A stretch of DNA of 57,132 bases from Flammeovirgaceae bacterium UBA5008 (GCA_002398365.1 DGYK01000022.1:1-57132), one strand, 5' to 3'. Counted from the stretch's first letter, positions 24,753-34,201 are shown. Notes: generated from the letters alone by a model not told the origin. Translations and numbers: made by a program.

Positions 24753-25565
24753 ATGGAGTATCACACCTATCCGCCTTCCGAATCGCTTGCACCATTTATC
24801 AAGTGCTATTGGTCACTGGAAGCGCCTCTTGATGATAAGCCCGAGCGACAACGCATCGTTCCGGATGGGTGTATGGAAATGATTTTTCATTGTGGTGATC
24901 TCTACAAACAATTTTTGCCCAATAACGAGTTTATCATTCAGCCCCGCTGTTTTGTGTTCGGACAAATTACAGCTCCACTCGAAATTGAACCAACAGGAGT
25001 TTCGAACATCACTGCTGTTCGGTTTCATCCTACCGGCCATGCCGCATTTGTCTCCATGGCTTCTGCAGAGATGGAAAACAGAGCCGTTCCCCTGATCGAA
25101 TTATTTGGTGACTCTGCTCTTCCATTAGAACAAAAAATTCTAACAGCACCTTCACATACACATCGCATACAGCTAATCGAATCATTTCTGATGGAAAGAC
25201 TTCACCTTCTATCGGCCAATGAAATTGCAAAAGAAAGTGTTAAGTTACTGTTTCAAATGAAAGGGCAAATCAGCGTGGTCGAATTAGCCCAGCGTCTGGG
25301 AATCAGCAAACGAAACCTCGAAAGACGCTTCTCACAAGAAATTGGCCTCAGCCCGAAGCAGCTCGCCAAAACCATACGGTTACAAGTCTTGCTAAAAATA
25401 TTAAATCAAAGTCAGTCAAGTAGCCTAACTGAGTTGGCGCTAGAATGTGGCTATTACGATCAAGCTCATTTCATCAAAGACTTTAAAGAGTTTACCGGGC
25501 TAAGCCCCAAGCAGTTCTATGCCGATAATCTTAAAATGTCCAATCTATTTATCGGCACCGACTAA
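24753..25565 (+). CDS. AraC-family regulator with DUF6597-like sensor domain
   Basis: A 270-residue regulator starting at ATG 24753; the frame is open to a TTG at 24690, but the conserved opening is YHTYPPSESLAPFIKCYWSLE. The N-terminal ~130 residues match the DUF6597 type (IVPDGCMEMIFHCGD, FVFGQITAPLEI). The C-terminal double helix-turn-helix has VVELAQRLGISKRNLERRF and LTELALECGYYDQAHFIKDFKEFTGLSPKQF. It may regulate the divergent DUF5916 gene or the small secreted protein 58 bp downstream (inference). The ligand is unknown. Confidence 0.9.
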   Translation: MEYHTYPPSESLAPFIKCYWSLEAPLDDKPERQRIVPDGCMEMIFHCGDLYKQFLPNNEFIIQPRCFVFGQITAPLEIEPTGVSNITAVRFHPTGHAAFVSMASAEMENRAVPLIELFGDSALPLEQKILTAPSHTHRIQLIESFLMERLHLLSANEIAKESVKLLFQMKGQISVVELAQRLGISKRNLERRFSQEIGLSPKQLAKTIRLQVLLKILNQSQSSSLTELALECGYYDQAHFIKDFKEFTGLSPKQFYADNLKMSNLFIGTD

Positions 25566-25623
25566 CTGGCGCATTTTTACAATTTTGGTTCGTGCACCTT
25601 TCCCCACATTTGAGAAAAAAACT

Positions 25624-26091
25624 ATGAATCATTACTCCAAGACTTTACTCCTCTTCACCACCCTCTTTCTCAGCAGCCATTTGTATGCAGAGAAAAAAAG
25701 CAATTTTGACTGGCTGGCAGGAACATGGAAAATCACCACACCCAACGGCACTATTGTAGAGCAATGGAAATCACTCAACGATAGCACCCTAGCCGGCAAA
25801 AGCTACTTTGTCAAATCAAGTGGAGATACCATTCCACAAGAAACGATCGAGCTACGCCTTCGAAAAGGGCAATGGTCTTATGTGCCTACAGTCAATGGCC
25901 AAAACAATAACCAACCCACCACTTTTAGTTTGGTCTTTATCGGCAAAGAAGAATTCATCTGCACCAACCCGGCTCACGACTTCCCGCAGCGCATCGCCTA
26001 CCGTAGAGTGAAGAATCAATTATACGCATCCATCGAAGGACCACGAAAAGGGAAGTACATAAAGCAAAATTTTGACTATCAATTGGAATAG
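25624..26091 (+). CDS. Small secreted DUF6265-like protein
   Basis: A 155-residue protein. ATG 25624 is chosen because a clean signal peptide follows (MNHYSKTLLLFTTLFLSSHLYA); the frame's earlier start lies inside the AraC gene. The mature protein is a lipocalin-like beta domain: FDWLAGTWKITTPNGTIVEQWKSLND, TFSLVFIGKEEFICTNPAHDFPQRI and NQLYASIEGPRKGK. This word set is that of DUF6265-type proteins of unknown function. It sits 58 bp after the AraC gene on the same strand. Confidence 0.78.
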   Translation: MNHYSKTLLLFTTLFLSSHLYAEKKSNFDWLAGTWKITTPNGTIVEQWKSLNDSTLAGKSYFVKSSGDTIPQETIELRLRKGQWSYVPTVNGQNNNQPTTFSLVFIGKEEFICTNPAHDFPQRIAYRRVKNQLYASIEGPRKGKYIKQNFDYQLE

Positions 26092-26121
26092 GCCCGAGCC
26101 GGTCCGTTAGATTAACAAGCA

Positions 26122-26154
26122 TTGCTAAAGAATTAATAAATTTTAATACTTTTG
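26122..26154 (+). promoter_or_regulatory. Promoter of the YqhA-type gene
   Basis: TACTTTTG at 26147-26154 matches TAnnTTTG exactly. A TTG at 26122-26124 gives a 22-bp spacer. The coding start is 30 bp downstream. Confidence 0.6.
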
Positions 26155-26184
26155 CCTGTTCGCTATTAATCTAAACTTGGCTTT

Positions 26185-26781
26185 ATGAGCATCATGAAAG
26201 GATTGAGCAAAGGATTCGAGTCCATCATCGAATTTTCCATATTTGCTTCTCGCTGGTTTCAGGCACCTGTTTACTTAGGTCTAATCTTTGGCTCCGGCTT
26301 ATATGTGTATAAATTCATTGGAGAATTAGTTTTTTTGGCACTCCGTATCGATGAATTCACCGAAGTGCAAGTGATGCTCAGCGTGCTGGGCTTGATCGAC
26401 ATTTCAATGGTCATGAACCTGCTCATCATCGTTATTATCGGGGGCTATTCGATTTTCACTAGCCGAATCGATTTTGATGGCCAAGAAGACCGACCCCAGT
26501 GGATCGACCACTTAGATGCTGATCGACTCAAAGTAAAACTGGCTACTTCGTTGGCCTCCATTTCCGGTGTGCACTTGCTCAAAACCTTCATCGATATTCA
26601 CTCTGAAACGAACAACACAAAGGGAGTTGAATCGCTTAAGTACGAAATCATCATTCACATGGTGTTCATTATCTCAGCGCTTATTCTGGCATGGATCGCC
26701 CGCATTCTTGATACAAGAGAAGAAGAACAACTAAAAGCGATTAAGAAGGCCAAAGCACTAGCTTCTAAGGATGAGCAATAG
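26185..26781 (+). CDS. YqhA/UPF0114 (TIGR00645) family membrane protein
   Basis: A 198-residue inner-membrane protein with four hydrophobic segments (about 25-50, 63-90, 115-135, 150-172). The family words are ESIIEFSIFASRWFQAPVYLGL, LSVLGLIDISMVMNLLIIVIIGGY and SRIDFDGQEDRPQWIDHLDADRLKVKLA. UPF0114 members are conserved across bacteria and their biochemical role is unknown. The C-terminal tail is charged. A second Met at residue 4 (26194) is an alternative start. The next gene follows 29 bp later and may be cotranscribed. Confidence 0.9.
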   Translation: MSIMKGLSKGFESIIEFSIFASRWFQAPVYLGLIFGSGLYVYKFIGELVFLALRIDEFTEVQVMLSVLGLIDISMVMNLLIIVIIGGYSIFTSRIDFDGQEDRPQWIDHLDADRLKVKLATSLASISGVHLLKTFIDIHSETNNTKGVESLKYEIIIHMVFIISALILAWIARILDTREEEQLKAIKKAKALASKDEQ

Positions 26782-26810
26782 CTAATCGCTTCAGCAAACC
26801 GTTTCGTGTG

Positions 26811-27491
26811 ATGGCAAAAGAATATGCAAATCATATCAATGCCTTTAACCAAAATCTCACGATCACCGCGCGCCTTCCCAAGGGAATTTCTGTATTGAAC
26901 CCATTCAAAGATCCCATCACGGCTTACCTCAGCCAGCGGTTCTATCAGAAGTACTATAACGACAAGCAAACGCGCACCCTCATTCTCGGTATCAATCCGG
27001 GTCGCCTCGGCTCCGGCCTCACCGGTGTGCCCTTCACCGATCCCATCAACCTGCAAACCTATTGCGGCATCGAAAATAAACTTCCACAAAAGCATGAACT
27101 CTCCTCGGAGTTTATCTACCAAGTGATCACCGCTTTCGGTGGACTCAACGCATTTTATCAAAAATTTTATTTCAGTTCCATTTCACCGCTTGGCTTCGTC
27201 AAAGACGGCAAGAACCTCAACTACTACGATGTCAAAGGACTTCCCGAAAAACTCATGCCCTTCATACTCACCTCATTGCGCGAGCAATTAAGCTGGGGCA
27301 TCAACCGCGAAGTTGTTTTCTGCCTGGGCGAAGGAAAAAACTTCGACTTCCTGCAACAACTCAATGCCGAGCATCATTTCTTCCAAAACATCATCCCACT
27401 CTCGCACCCGCGCTTCATCATGCAATACAAGCGCCCGCGGCTACAAGAGTACATCAACGACTACCTCGTCAAACTAAACACGGTAAAATAA
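26811..27491 (+). CDS. SMUG2-type uracil-DNA glycosylase family protein
   Basis: A 226-residue protein of the uracil-DNA glycosylase superfamily, SMUG2/DUF4918 group, which removes uracil or related damaged bases from DNA. The catalytic/uracil loop appears as LGINPGRLGSGLTGVPFTDP and the DNA-intercalating loop as PLSHPRFIMQY. ATG 26811 is preferred over the GTG one codon upstream. It lies downstream of the YqhA gene and upstream of an SF1 helicase, with a GC-rich repeat in between. The family is recognised from motif pattern; substrate range is not known. Confidence 0.82.
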   Translation: MAKEYANHINAFNQNLTITARLPKGISVLNPFKDPITAYLSQRFYQKYYNDKQTRTLILGINPGRLGSGLTGVPFTDPINLQTYCGIENKLPQKHELSSEFIYQVITAFGGLNAFYQKFYFSSISPLGFVKDGKNLNYYDVKGLPEKLMPFILTSLREQLSWGINREVVFCLGEGKNFDFLQQLNAEHHFFQNIIPLSHPRFIMQYKRPRLQEYINDYLVKLNTVK

Positions 27492-27492
27492 A

Positions 27493-27630
27493 TTGGGGGG
27501 CATGGCCAGCTACCCGCATAAGCCATCGCTGGCCACCGCGCTTTCCGCTACAAGTCCTCCCCCGCCAGTTGCCTATTGTTTACCGGGGTGCGGGCTTTCC
27601 GCTTCAATCGCTTGCCCACGCACAGCACCA
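27493..27630 (+). repeat. Dispersed GC-rich intergenic repeat, copy 3
   Basis: It begins right after the glycosylase stop and fills most of the 204-bp gap. Words such as CCGCGCTTTCCGCTACAAG, GGGGTGCGGGCTTTCCGCTT, CAATCGCTTGCCCACGCAC and AGCACC match the reverse complement of the copy at 7310-7455. GGCCAGC...GCTGGCC (27503-27534) can pair as a stem. It has no coding potential. Confidence 0.7.
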
Positions 27631-27670
27631 AGTGCATCTGAATCGAACGTACATCACTCGCTCATTTCAT

Positions 27671-27678
27671 TACCTTTG
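27671..27678 (+). promoter_or_regulatory. -7 promoter element of the SF1 helicase gene
   Basis: TACCTTTG matches TAnnTTTG exactly and lies 17 bp before the GTG start. No convincing -33 TTG is seen at normal spacing. Confidence 0.5.
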
Positions 27679-27695
27679 TCACTCAACTACATTTC

Positions 27696-29621
27696 GTGGA
27701 GTCATCCAAAGACCAACTAAGAAAAACATTGGGCCTGCTGCAACTCGAGCGGCAAGCTGACATGGAGCACTACCATCAAAAGGTCTTACTCCGACCCTTG
27801 CACACGCGTGTCAAAGAAGGCACCACTTGGTATCCCGTACGTCTGGTAAAAGATTACATAGGCACCGGTGAGCGCATCATCATTGAAATCCAACGGCTCA
27901 CACAAAAAGATCAACCTCACGCCTTTCAAAGTGGCAAACTGATCAGCGTGTTTACCAACGCCTACGGCAATGACGCACAAGAACATCAAAACGGAGTGAT
28001 CAATTATGTGCGCGATAATCTGATGGTCATCACCCTCAATGGCGATGAACTCCCCGATTGGATCGACAGCGGCTCGCTCGGCATCAACATACTATTTGAC
28101 GATATGAGCTACCGCGAAATGGAATATGCCGTCAAAAAAGTAATCGAAGCAGAAGAGAATCGAGTGGCTGAACTGCGTGAGATGCTCTTGGGAAATGAGC
28201 CGATTAAAAATCCGCTAACAGAAAGCCTTTCGGTAAAACTAGAATCACCCGTACTAAACGATAGTCAACTCCACGCAGCGCACACCATTTTGCAAAGTCG
28301 CGACATCGCATTTATTCACGGTCCACCCGGCACAGGCAAAACCACTACACTAGTCGAAACCATCCGGCACACCGTAAAAAGTGAAGGACAGGTTTTAGTG
28401 TGCGCACCCAGCAATGCCGCTGTCGATTTGCTGGTGGACAAACTCAGCGAGCGCGGATTGAATGTCCTCCGCATAGGCCACCCCGCACGCGTCACCGAGC
28501 AATCGCTCAGCAAAACACTTGATGCCCGCATAACAGAACATGATAACTTTGATGAACTGCGTGCGCTGCGAAAAAAGATGGAGCACACGCGACAGATGGC
28601 CAACAAATTCAAACGCAACTTCGGCCACTTCGAAAAAGCCGAACGCAGAATGTTGCGCGAAGAAGCCAAGCAACTCAAAGCCGATGCCGACATGCTGGAG
28701 TTTTACATCACCAACGACTTACTGCAAAAAAGTGATGTCATTTGTTGCACGTTGGTAGGATCATCCCATCCCGTGTTGCGCAGCCGCAAATACAAAACAG
28801 CATTTATAGACGAAGCCGGACAGGCGCTGGAGCCTGCCTGCTGGATTCCATTCTTGCGTGCCGAACGAATTATTTTCGCTGGCGACCACCTACAATTGCC
28901 GCCTACGGTAAAATCCAATGAAGCCGCCAAAAACGGTCTTACGGAAACGCTCTTTGAAAAAGGTATTAAAAAATTTCCGCAAAAAGCTTCCATGCTGCAA
29001 GTACAGTACCGCATGCACGAAAATATCATGCAGTTTTCTTCGCACTATTTTTACAACAACGAGTTGATTGCCCATAGCTCCGTCAAGTCCGAACTACTTC
29101 GTCCCGATCAACAACCCGTAGAGTTTATCGACACGGCTGGTGCAGGCTACAACGAAACACAAGATCCAGAAACACTCAGTCGGTTGAATAAAGACGAAGC
29201 CGAGAAACTCATAAGCCTAGTAGAAAAATTAGTAGAAGAAATCGGTGTGGAAGAATGGATCATGCAATCCATCACATTAGGCATCATCACACCTTACCGC
29301 GCCCAAGTCGATTACCTGATTCACTTAGCCGAACGCTCGGCCTGGCTGGAGCCGCTCAACAAATTAGTTACCATCAACACCGTAGATGCCTTTCAAGGGC
29401 AAGAGCGCGATGTGATTGCCATCAGTTTTGTCCGCAGCAATGCCAAAGGTGAAGTAGGCTTTCTATCTGACATACGCAGAACAAATGTTGCGATGACGCG
29501 CGCTCGCAAAAAACTAATGATGATTGGCGATAGCGCCACACTTGGCTCACACCCCTTCTACACCCAGTTGATTGAATATGTGCAGAGCCACAATTTTTAT
29601 CGAAGTGTTTTTGAGTATTAA
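27696..29621 (+). CDS. SF1 superfamily helicase (IGHMBP2/UPF1-like)
   Basis: A 641-residue helicase starting at GTG 27696. Motif I is HGPPGTGKTTTLVE, motif II is IDEAGQALEPACW, motif III is FAGDHLQLPPTVKS, motif IV surrounds LQVQYRMHENIM, motif V is TVDAFQGQERDVIAISFVRS, and motif VI is NVAMTRARKKLMMIG. A charged helical insertion (about residues 285-335) lies between motifs Ia and II, as in UPF1-like enzymes. The N-terminal ~170 residues look like the nucleic-acid-binding beta-barrel of IGHMBP2-type helicases. It converges on hrpB with a 6-bp gap. The role in DNA or RNA metabolism is not assignable. Confidence 0.93.
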   Translation: MESSKDQLRKTLGLLQLERQADMEHYHQKVLLRPLHTRVKEGTTWYPVRLVKDYIGTGERIIIEIQRLTQKDQPHAFQSGKLISVFTNAYGNDAQEHQNGVINYVRDNLMVITLNGDELPDWIDSGSLGINILFDDMSYREMEYAVKKVIEAEENRVAELREMLLGNEPIKNPLTESLSVKLESPVLNDSQLHAAHTILQSRDIAFIHGPPGTGKTTTLVETIRHTVKSEGQVLVCAPSNAAVDLLVDKLSERGLNVLRIGHPARVTEQSLSKTLDARITEHDNFDELRALRKKMEHTRQMANKFKRNFGHFEKAERRMLREEAKQLKADADMLEFYITNDLLQKSDVICCTLVGSSHPVLRSRKYKTAFIDEAGQALEPACWIPFLRAERIIFAGDHLQLPPTVKSNEAAKNGLTETLFEKGIKKFPQKASMLQVQYRMHENIMQFSSHYFYNNELIAHSSVKSELLRPDQQPVEFIDTAGAGYNETQDPETLSRLNKDEAEKLISLVEKLVEEIGVEEWIMQSITLGIITPYRAQVDYLIHLAERSAWLEPLNKLVTINTVDAFQGQERDVIAISFVRSNAKGEVGFLSDIRRTNVAMTRARKKLMMIGDSATLGSHPFYTQLIEYVQSHNFYRSVFEY

Positions 29622-29627
29622 GTAAAC

Positions 29628-32105
29628 TTATTGTCTCCTCTTCACAGCACCCCTCACCGCCTCAGCTGTCCACGGATCTTCGGGCCAATGGTGGCGTGGA
29701 TAACGCATCCGTAATTCTTTGCGCACCTCATGATAGGTCGTTTGCCAAAAACTCTTTAGGTCTTGCGTTACCTGCACGGGCTTATAGCCGGGTGAAAGTA
29801 AATGCAACATAATCTTCGTCCGGCCTTGATTGACCGTAGGTGTTTCGAGTAATCCAAACATTTCTTGTAATCGCACTTCCATCACAGGCGATTGGCCATC
29901 ATTGAAATAGCGCAACGCAATGTTCGATCCACTTGGCACTTTCAAACGAGCAGGCGCCAGCACATCCAACTGATTCGACAAATTCCAAGGCAATAAACCG
30001 CTTCGAATCGCTTGCATATCCAACTTAAAAAAATCAGCCCGCTTATTTACCTGCATCAGATAGGGTGCTAACCACTCCTCGGCTGTTTGCAACAAATGCG
30101 CATCATCTACCACTGGCCATTCTTCCTCAGGGCGCCAAATTCGCAAACTCGATACACGTGCCTGCCAATTGATGTGCTCCTCATCCCAATTCAAAATTCG
30201 CAAACCTTCCTCTCGCAAGGCATTACACAACACTTCGATTCGCTGCGTTTCTGAAATAGTGGCTGTTGGTTTTGAACTGATCACCAAAGTGCCAATTCGT
30301 TTTTCCTCAGCAGCCAAGATTTGTCCACGCTCAGTATCCCATCGAACAGATTCGTTTCTTACGGCATGTGCTTCCGCATCTGAAACATCGATCGGTGCCG
30401 CTAGAAATATTTTACCCTCTCCTCGACTACCTGCATCTAAGTGCGCAACGCAAAGCCACGGCTCACGCAAAAGCGGATCATGATCCGGCAATCGAACCAT
30501 TCGGCCATTGGCAAGTTTGTAACGCTCACGCTGTGGTTCTACCTGCTGCGCAATCCGCTCCGGATAAGCCTCCATCAATAATTTGCCCACTTCAGTGTCG
30601 CTGACAATGCCATTATCGGCCTCGAGCCGAAACATCTTGCGCCAAGCTGTGGCTAATCGCTCGATTCGTTGCAACACGTTTCGATCTGCATTAACGCGTT
30701 CTCCTTTTCTCCATTTGCGAAGTACTTCTAATCGTAAACTTAAATCAGCACCTGAGTCTTTCATTAGCGGATCGCGCTCTTCTAACAATGCGGCCACATC
30801 AGTCGCTAACTGTTTACCTTTCTGATCGCTGGGTGAAAGCAGCATGTGCGATAAACGAGGATGAGTAGGTAACTTGAGCATCTCTTTACCTCGTTCAGTA
30901 ATCCGATCATCGCGCAATGCTCCTAAGCCGACTAACAATTCTTTTGCCTGATTGAGCGTACCAGCCGGTGGAATGGTAATCCACTTTAGTTCATTCACGT
31001 TTTTGATGCCCCACTGATACAACTCCAGAAGCATGGGTGCAAGGTCAGCTTCCAATACTTCCGGTTGGCGATGAGGTTGAAGATGGGCGTGTGTATTTTC
31101 CGCCCACATCCGATAACAAACACCAGGACCTAATCGGCCGGCACGACCGGCTCGTTGATCAGCAGCATCGCGCGTTACACGGATTTTCTCTAGGCGGGTG
31201 AGCCCGCTCCGCGGATCGAATCGCGGTACACGCGCATATCCCGAATCGACAACCGCAGTGATGCCTTCAATTGTCAATGATGTTTCTGCAATAGAGGTAG
31301 CCAACACAATTTTTCGCATGCCTCGCGGATGCGGCATAATCGCTTCTTGTTGCTGTTTTAATGGTAGATCGCCATACAAAGGCATGATAACAGCAGAACT
31401 CTGTTCTTGTAACAACTCCGCGGTCTTATGAATTTCGGCTGTGCCCGGTAAGAAAACCAAAACGTCTCCGGATTGCTCGGTCAAAGATTTTCGAACCAAT
31501 CGCGCAGTGGCATGAGCGATGGAACTATCTTTATCGGGAGCTTCATATTTTAACGATACAGGATATTGTTTTCCCAAGCTGGTAACAATTGGGGCCTGAT
31601 CTAGAACGGAAGAAATCTTTTCACCATCCAATGTAGCCGACATGATAAGCAGTCGCAAATCTTCGCGAAGCACTTGCTGACTTTGATAACAAAGTGCCAA
31701 GGCCAAATCAGCCTGAAGACTTCTCTCATGAAACTCATCGAAGATAACTAAACCCACATCGGACAAAGCATTGTCCGTTTGAATCATCCGTGTAAGTATG
31801 CCTTCGGTTACAACTTCAAGGCGTGTATTTTTACTCACTACGTTTTCAAAGCGCACACGATACCCGATGGTTTGACCCACTTCTTCACCGTGCAAATCAG
31901 CTAGACGTGCAGCTACGGACCGTGCTGCTAACCTGCGCGGTTCAAGCAAAATTACTTTCTTATTAGTCAACCAAGACTCCCGAAGTAAATGCAAAGGCAA
32001 CACAGTCGATTTTCCGGCACCGGGTGGCGCTTGCAAAATCACAATGGGATGATGACCTAGTTTTCCCTTCAATTCATCTACTACTTCAAGTACCGGATAC
32101 GACAT
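29628..32105 (-). CDS. hrpB: ATP-dependent helicase HrpB
   Basis: An 825-residue DEAH-box helicase. ATG 32105 (MSYPVLEVVDELK) is preferred over the frame's upstream Met because it opens directly into the conserved domain. Motifs: QAPPGAGKSTVLPL (I), EPRRLAARSVAARL (Ia), DEFHERS (II, DEFH), MSATLDGE (III), VDSGYARVPRFD (V) and DAADQRAGRAGRLGPG (VI). Helicase-associated and HrpB C-terminal domains follow, ending with RYPRHHWPEDPW. The cellular role of HrpB is unclear in most bacteria. It is a single-gene unit. Confidence 0.95.
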   Translation of the reverse strand: MSYPVLEVVDELKGKLGHHPIVILQAPPGAGKSTVLPLHLLRESWLTNKKVILLEPRRLAARSVAARLADLHGEEVGQTIGYRVRFENVVSKNTRLEVVTEGILTRMIQTDNALSDVGLVIFDEFHERSLQADLALALCYQSQQVLREDLRLLIMSATLDGEKISSVLDQAPIVTSLGKQYPVSLKYEAPDKDSSIAHATARLVRKSLTEQSGDVLVFLPGTAEIHKTAELLQEQSSAVIMPLYGDLPLKQQQEAIMPHPRGMRKIVLATSIAETSLTIEGITAVVDSGYARVPRFDPRSGLTRLEKIRVTRDAADQRAGRAGRLGPGVCYRMWAENTHAHLQPHRQPEVLEADLAPMLLELYQWGIKNVNELKWITIPPAGTLNQAKELLVGLGALRDDRITERGKEMLKLPTHPRLSHMLLSPSDQKGKQLATDVAALLEERDPLMKDSGADLSLRLEVLRKWRKGERVNADRNVLQRIERLATAWRKMFRLEADNGIVSDTEVGKLLMEAYPERIAQQVEPQRERYKLANGRMVRLPDHDPLLREPWLCVAHLDAGSRGEGKIFLAAPIDVSDAEAHAVRNESVRWDTERGQILAAEEKRIGTLVISSKPTATISETQRIEVLCNALREEGLRILNWDEEHINWQARVSSLRIWRPEEEWPVVDDAHLLQTAEEWLAPYLMQVNKRADFFKLDMQAIRSGLLPWNLSNQLDVLAPARLKVPSGSNIALRYFNDGQSPVMEVRLQEMFGLLETPTVNQGRTKIMLHLLSPGYKPVQVTQDLKSFWQTTYHEVRKELRMRYPRHHWPEDPWTAEAVRGAVKRRQ

Positions 32106-32216
32106 GAGGTAAAAGTAAGAATATGGATGGGCTATCACATAATTTATGTTTACAGTTAAGTATGATTTGCTATGCTTTTAAAAAAAATCTACTTTGGATT
32201 AATGGTTCGATAATCA

Positions 32217-32807
32217 ATGGAAACCAAAGACGGCATTCCCACATTTTACGCTAAGACCAGAAGTGCCTGGAGAAAGTGGCTTGAGAAAAACTGCCGTTCC
32301 GCAAAGTCTGTGTGGTTGATTATTTATCACAAAGGAAGTAAAACGCCTAGTGTGTACTATCCGGAAGCGGTTGATGAAGCATTGTGTTTTGGTTGGGTTG
32401 ATAGTAAACCGAATAAACGCGATCATGAAAGTTACTATCAATTTTTCGCCAAACGCAATCCAAAGAGCAAATGGAGCAAAATCAATAAAGAAAAAGTAGA
32501 GCGGTTGATTGCAGAAGGCCTAATGACTCCAGCGGGACTGGAGATGATTACGCTTGCCAAACAATTGGGCACGTGGGATGCACTGACCCCGGTAGATAAC
32601 CTGGAAGAACCGGATGATCTGAAAAAAGCTTTTTCAAAAAATAAAACAGCCTACAAAAACTGGCAAGGATTTCCGCCTTCTACCAAACGAGGAATTCTTG
32701 AATGGATTCTCAATGCGAAACGCCCGGAAACCAGAAGTAAACGCATTACCGAAACGGTTTCGTTAGCAGCGCAAAACATCCGAGCCAATCAATACAGGCC
32801 CTCTTAG
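32217..32807 (+). CDS. YdeI/OmpD-associated (OmdA) family protein
   Basis: A 196-residue cytosolic protein. The family words are SVWLIIYHKGS, YPEAVDEALCFGWVDS, ESYYQFFAKRNPKSKWSKINKEKVERL and the C-terminal GFPPSTKRGILEWILNAKRPETRSKRI. The Pfam family is described as bacteriocin-protection YdeI or OmpD-associated, but the molecular function is not established. It is divergent from hrpB with its own ATG 32217 and is followed by purB. Confidence 0.88.
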   Translation: METKDGIPTFYAKTRSAWRKWLEKNCRSAKSVWLIIYHKGSKTPSVYYPEAVDEALCFGWVDSKPNKRDHESYYQFFAKRNPKSKWSKINKEKVERLIAEGLMTPAGLEMITLAKQLGTWDALTPVDNLEEPDDLKKAFSKNKTAYKNWQGFPPSTKRGILEWILNAKRPETRSKRITETVSLAAQNIRANQYRPS

Positions 32808-32813
32808 AAGGTA

Positions 32814-32842
32814 TTGATCTTACTCCTTTTTGTGTACTTTTG
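32814..32842 (+). promoter_or_regulatory. Promoter of purB
   Basis: TACTTTTG at 32835-32842 matches TAnnTTTG and a TTG at 32814-32816 sits 18 bp upstream. The in-frame TTG codons at 32840 and 32843 overlap or abut this -7 box, so translation must start further down, supporting GTG 32861. Confidence 0.65.
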
Positions 32843-32860
32843 TTGCTTAATAAACTTTGT

Positions 32861-34201
32861 GTGAAATCTTCGCTTTTCGCTATTTCTCCGGTGGATGGCC
32901 GTTATGCCAAAACCACGGAATCACTTCAAAACTATTTCTCTGAATATGCACTTATCCGGTACCGTGTTCGGGTAGAAGTTGAATATTTCATTGCGCTTTG
33001 TCAATGGCCGTTACCCGAATTAGTTTCGTTTCCAAAAGGTCAATTTGAAGCGCTTCGAAAATTATACACAACTTTCGATTTATCGGCTGCCGAAAAAATT
33101 AAAGAAATCGAAAAGACTACCAACCACGATGTAAAAGCCGTGGAGTATTTTTTGAAAAATGAATTTGATCGTTTAGGACTCTCTTCGTATAAAGAATTTA
33201 TTCACTTCGGACTTACATCGCAAGACATTAACAATACGGCTACTCCTCTCTTACTGAAAGAGTTTTTGGATGAAGTATACATGCCGTCTCTTCGTCAACT
33301 TATTTCACTGTTAGAAAAAAATGTAGCCGACTGGAAGGATATTGCCATGCTGGCGAAAACGCATGGACAGCCTGCCTCTCCTACCCGATTAGGTAAAGAA
33401 ATCGAAGTATTCACCGCTAGGTTGAAACAACAGCTTGAGTTGTTAAATCACATTCCGCACTCGGCAAAATTTGGCGGAGCTACCGGAAATTTAAACGCGC
33501 ATGTTGTCGCTTATCCAAACATCAATTGGAATGCATTTGCATTGCAATTTGTAAATCAAACACTTCAGCTAAATCGGAGCACGCCCACCACTCAAATCGA
33601 GCATTACGATAACATGGCTGCGCTGTTTGATAACCTGAAACGCATCAACACCATTTTTGTAGATTACAGTCGGGATGTATGGCAGTATATCTCCATGAAT
33701 TACTTCAAACAAAAAATTAAAGAAGGGGAAGTGGGTTCATCCGCCATGCCGCATAAAGTAAATCCCATCGACTTTGAAAATGCTGAAGGCAACTTCGGAT
33801 TGGCTAATGCATTATTTGAACATTTATCGGCCAAACTTCCAATTTCAAGATTACAACGAGACCTGACAGACTCTACGGTGCTGCGAAATATTGGCGTGCC
33901 CATGGCGCATACCATCATCGCATTCAAATCATTGGAAAAAGGTATTGGTAAGTTGGAGTTAAATCAATCTGCGATCGACAAAGATTTAGATGATAATTGG
34001 GCGGTAGTGGCGGAAGCGATACAAACCATCTTGCGAAAAGAAGGATATCCAAATCCGTATGAGGCGTTGAAAGGGCTTACTCGGAAGAATGAAAAAGTGA
34101 CTCAACAAACCCTCGCAGCTTTTATTGATACACTATCTGTCAGCGAAGACCTGAAAGCATCACTCAAGAAAATTACACCATTTAACTATACCGGGCTTTA
34201 A
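32861..34201 (+). CDS. purB: Adenylosuccinate lyase
   Basis: A 446-residue enzyme that splits SAICAR and adenylosuccinate with release of fumarate in purine synthesis. The fumarase/aspartase signature is SSAMPHKVNPIDFENAEGN; THGQPASPTRLGKE, GATGNLNAH and HFGLTSQDINNTA are the other catalytic blocks. The set and length follow the E. coli PurB type. The start is set at GTG 32861 (KSSLFAISPVDGRYA) because the promoter -7 box covers the more upstream candidates. The 3' end overlaps the convergent tolC gene by 4 bp (TTAA holds both stops). Confidence 0.95.
   Translation: MKSSLFAISPVDGRYAKTTESLQNYFSEYALIRYRVRVEVEYFIALCQWPLPELVSFPKGQFEALRKLYTTFDLSAAEKIKEIEKTTNHDVKAVEYFLKNEFDRLGLSSYKEFIHFGLTSQDINNTATPLLLKEFLDEVYMPSLRQLISLLEKNVADWKDIAMLAKTHGQPASPTRLGKEIEVFTARLKQQLELLNHIPHSAKFGGATGNLNAHVVAYPNINWNAFALQFVNQTLQLNRSTPTTQIEHYDNMAALFDNLKRINTIFVDYSRDVWQYISMNYFKQKIKEGEVGSSAMPHKVNPIDFENAEGNFGLANALFEHLSAKLPISRLQRDLTDSTVLRNIGVPMAHTIIAFKSLEKGIGKLELNQSAIDKDLDDNWAVVAEAIQTILRKEGYPNPYEALKGLTRKNEKVTQQTLAAFIDTLSVSEDLKASLKKITPFNYTGL

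Noticed and set aside
28316..28693. A 125-codon minus-strand frame inside the SF1 helicase gene
   Set aside because: The plus strand encodes helicase motifs across the whole segment.
29622..29627. A terminator between the convergent helicase and hrpB genes
   Set aside because: Only 6 bp separate the stops and no stem followed by a T-run is visible there.
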